Source: Patescibacteria group bacterium (lineage in GTDB: Bacteria > Patescibacteriota > Gracilibacteria > Peribacterales > Peribacteraceae). From it: a stretch of 32,797 nt of DNA. The position numbers and the translations under genes were made by a program. Positions 31,297-32,797 of this stretch are shown here, one piece after another. The stretch covers positions 1 to 32,797 of the forward strand of contig JALQTW010000005.1 in the NCBI GenBank assembly GCA_023263945.1, given 5' to 3'. Each line of letters opens with the position of its first letter. Within the stretch, counting starts at the first letter, position 1. The notes beneath the pieces are model-generated. The model was given only the letters and a program-made list of their open reading frames with translations. It had not been told where the DNA came from and searched no databases.

Positions 31297-32697
31297 TTAC
31301 CTGTTTGCTTTCAGTGTTTCCAATACTTCTTTCATCGACATGCGATTTTGCTTCAACGTATCCCGATCACGAATGGTCACTGTGTCTTTCTCGCCCTGTT
31401 TTTCATCTTCGCCCAGTGTTCCAAAGTCCACGGTGATGCACTTCGGGGTTCCAATTTCATCCTGCCTGCGGTAGCGCTTGCCGATGGACCCCGTCACATC
31501 GAAATCGATAGAGAGATCGGTTTCATGTATCAATTTTTTATACAACTCTTGTGCCTTTGCGATAAGGTTTTCCTTCTTTGAAAGTGGAAGAATCGCAAGA
31601 TCAATAGGTGCAATGGACGGGTGGAATTTCATGACGATACGTGTGTCGTCATTCACCTGTTCTTCGGTATATGCCTCAAGGAGCAGTGTGAGGACGGTTC
31701 GGTCGCACCCGAAACTTGGTTCGATGACATGCGGAAGGAATTTCTTCTTCGGATCATCAGGATCCGTGTAATGCAAATCCTGTCCGCTGAATGTTTGATG
31801 CTGCGTCAAATCGAAATCGCCACGATTCGCAAGACCGAAAAGTTCGCCGAACCCCCATGGGAAGTTGTATTCAATATCAATCGTTCGGGAGCTGTAGTGA
31901 GAAAGTTCATCCTTCTCATGTTCGCGGACGCGCAGCCGGATGGGGTCAATGCCAAGTCCCACGTACCAATTCCATACATCCTGTTTCCAGTGGTCAAAGT
32001 ATTGCCCGGCAGTTCCAGGTTCTATGAAGTACTCAATTTCCATCTGTTCAAACTCGCGTGTGCGGAAGGTAAAGTTTCCCGGTGTGATTTCGTTACGGAA
32101 TGCTTTGCCGATTTGCCCCACACCAAAAGGGAGACGCATGCGCATGGTATCCACAATGTTTTTAAAATTCACAAAGATTCCCTGCGCGGTTTCCGGCCGC
32201 AAATACACAAGTGTACCTTCATCTTCCACGACACCTTGATGAGTCTTGAACATGAGGTTAAAGGTCTTGGCTTCTGTCCAATCTATCTTCTTGCAGGCAG
32301 GACACGGGATTTTTTCCGCCATGAGCATGGGCTGAATTTGTGCAAGTTTGAGAACCGCAACTGCTTCTACGCCCAATTTTTCCTCCAAGAGTTTATCGCC
32401 GCGGAAGCGCTGCTTGCATTTCTTGCAGTCGACGAGAGGATCCGCAAAGGAACCCACATGGCCGCTTGCTTCCCACACTTTCCTGTTCATGAGGATGGAT
32501 GCATCGAGCCCCACCATATCCTCGCGTCCACGGACGAATGTCTTCCACCAGTTCTTCTTAATGCGGTTCTTCAGTTCTACCCCCAGAGGACCGTAATCCC
32601 ACGTATTGGCAAGACCTCCGTACAGTTCTGATCCCGGAAAAATAAAACCACGTCTTTTACAGAGACTCACAAGCTGATCGAGCGAGGTTGCGGGCAT
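31297..32697 (-). CDS. glyS: Glycyl-tRNA synthetase, class II, alpha2 (eukaryote-like) type
   Basis: Charges tRNA-Gly. The product has 466 aa. N-terminus …CKRRGFIFPGSELYGGLANTWDYGPLG is characteristic (about 13-39). A zinc-ribbon insertion has CKKC (about 91-94) and CPAC (about 138-141). Motif 2 includes FRNEITPGNF and REFEQMEIEYF, motif 3 is EPSFGCDRTVLTLLLEAY. The C-terminal anticodon-binding domain (about 355-460) reads …APIDLAILPLSKKE…GSIGKRYRRQDEIGTPKCITVDF. All parts are present; length is normal for the bacterial single-chain form. The ATG at 32697 is preceded by TGC-TAGTCT 6 nt upstream. The symbol glyS (glyQS in some species) follows common usage for the one-subunit enzyme. Confidence 0.96.
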   Translation of the reverse strand: MPATSLDQLVSLCKRRGFIFPGSELYGGLANTWDYGPLGVELKNRIKKNWWKTFVRGREDMVGLDASILMNRKVWEASGHVGSFADPLVDCKKCKQRFRGDKLLEEKLGVEAVAVLKLAQIQPMLMAEKIPCPACKKIDWTEAKTFNLMFKTHQGVVEDEGTLVYLRPETAQGIFVNFKNIVDTMRMRLPFGVGQIGKAFRNEITPGNFTFRTREFEQMEIEYFIEPGTAGQYFDHWKQDVWNWYVGLGIDPIRLRVREHEKDELSHYSSRTIDIEYNFPWGFGELFGLANRGDFDLTQHQTFSGQDLHYTDPDDPKKKFLPHVIEPSFGCDRTVLTLLLEAYTEEQVNDDTRIVMKFHPSIAPIDLAILPLSKKENLIAKAQELYKKLIHETDLSIDFDVTGSIGKRYRRQDEIGTPKCITVDFGTLGEDEKQGEKDTVTIRDRDTLKQNRMSMKEVLETLKANR

Positions 32698-32703
32698 GGC
32701 GAG

Positions 32704-32712
32704 AGACTAGCA
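32704..32712 (-). promoter_or_regulatory. Extended -10 of glyS
   Basis: TGC-TAGTCT, 6 nt before the ATG at 32697. No Shine-Dalgarno sequence is present between them. Confidence 0.45.
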
Positions 32713-32720
32713 CGAGAAGA

Positions 32721-32750
32721 CAGAAGACAGAAGGCAGAAGGCAGAAGGCA
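32721..32750. repeat. CAGAAGG heptamer array
   Basis: Units CAGAAGA, CAGAAGG, CAGAAGG, CAGAAGG and a partial CA, 32721-32750, in the gap between glyS and the truncated gene. Same unit family as 13452-13479. Confidence 0.85.
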
Positions 32751-32754
32751 GTGA

Positions 32755-32796
32755 TCATTCTCCATACACCTCCATCACCTTCCGTACCATCTTCGC
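32755..32796 (-). CDS. 3' end of a second truncated gene (C-terminal 13 codons)
   Basis: On the minus strand the frame reads AKMVRKVMEVYGE and stops at TGA (32755-32757). Eleven of the 13 residues equal the fragment at the left edge. The family cannot be named from so little; see the left fragment. Confidence 0.45.
   Translation of the reverse strand, partial: AKMVRKVMEVYGE
32763..32796. repeat. Right copy of the 34-bp inverted repeat at the window ends
   Basis: Identical to the reverse complement of bases 2-35. See the left copy. Confidence 0.8.
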
Positions 32797-32797
32797 T

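Noticed and set aside
31621..32631. Long plus-strand frame of 336 codons inside glyS
   Set aside because: Antisense shadow of a conserved housekeeping gene.

Overview
The window looks like a piece of a small-genome bacterium of the Candidate Phyla Radiation, most likely Peregrinibacteria/Peribacteria-like. This is inferred from the gene style, not from a marker tree. The signs are long serine-rich secreted proteins, SLH domains, a one-subunit B12-type ribonucleotide reductase, an RNHCP protein, pilin-like LamG proteins, a VirD4/HerA-like membrane ATPase and almost no biosynthetic pathway genes. All intact genes read with the standard code.

Layout. (1) 1-5000, plus strand: the 3' end of an unknown gene, two paralogous membrane-anchored surface proteins (one with a YWTD-type propeller, one with a complete Hint/intein-like domain), and a collagen-like protein. 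(2) 5000-7100: a YerC/TrpR-like regulator whose stop abuts that of a 9-residue-repeat protein, and a divergent RibD homologue that ends early. (3) 7100-13410, minus strand: two tandem paralogous exported proteins of 841 and 1001 aa, possibly hydrolase-like, the larger carrying a Ser-rich linker and SLH domains; then an FMN reductase-like protein. (4) 13750-17240: nrdJ behind two NrdR-like boxes. (5) 17260-20350: a membrane protein, an RNHCP protein, a RAYT transposase between inverted REP-like hairpins, ychF and a previously uncalled 52-aa membrane protein with its own terminator. (6) 20820-23600: an SLH-sortase fusion and two hypothetical proteins. (7) 23610-28130, minus strand: a VirD4/HerA-like ATPase, a small membrane protein, tsf and rpsB. 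(8) 28580-31290: two pilin-like LamG proteins, one with an inserted dockerin. (9) 31297-32697: glyS, followed by the 3' end of a second unknown gene whose last 34 coding bases match the left edge of the window in inverted orientation.

Two window-wide patterns stand out. First, most genes have a -10-like hexamer (often TGC-TANNNT) only 6-11 nt before the start codon and lack a Shine-Dalgarno sequence, which suggests leaderless or near-leaderless transcripts. Second, several intergenic gaps hold degenerate tandem arrays with 7- or 8-bp period; the gaps upstream of tsf and rpsB share the same modular series of arrays, and the complementary units recur at 26155-26276.

Functionally the window mixes housekeeping translation and DNA-precursor genes with a large investment in the cell surface: anchored adhesin-like proteins, an autoprocessing-type domain, SLH attachment, a sortase, pilin-like proteins and a dockerin. 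No cohesin or LPXTG-type substrate is visible here, so links between these parts are inference.
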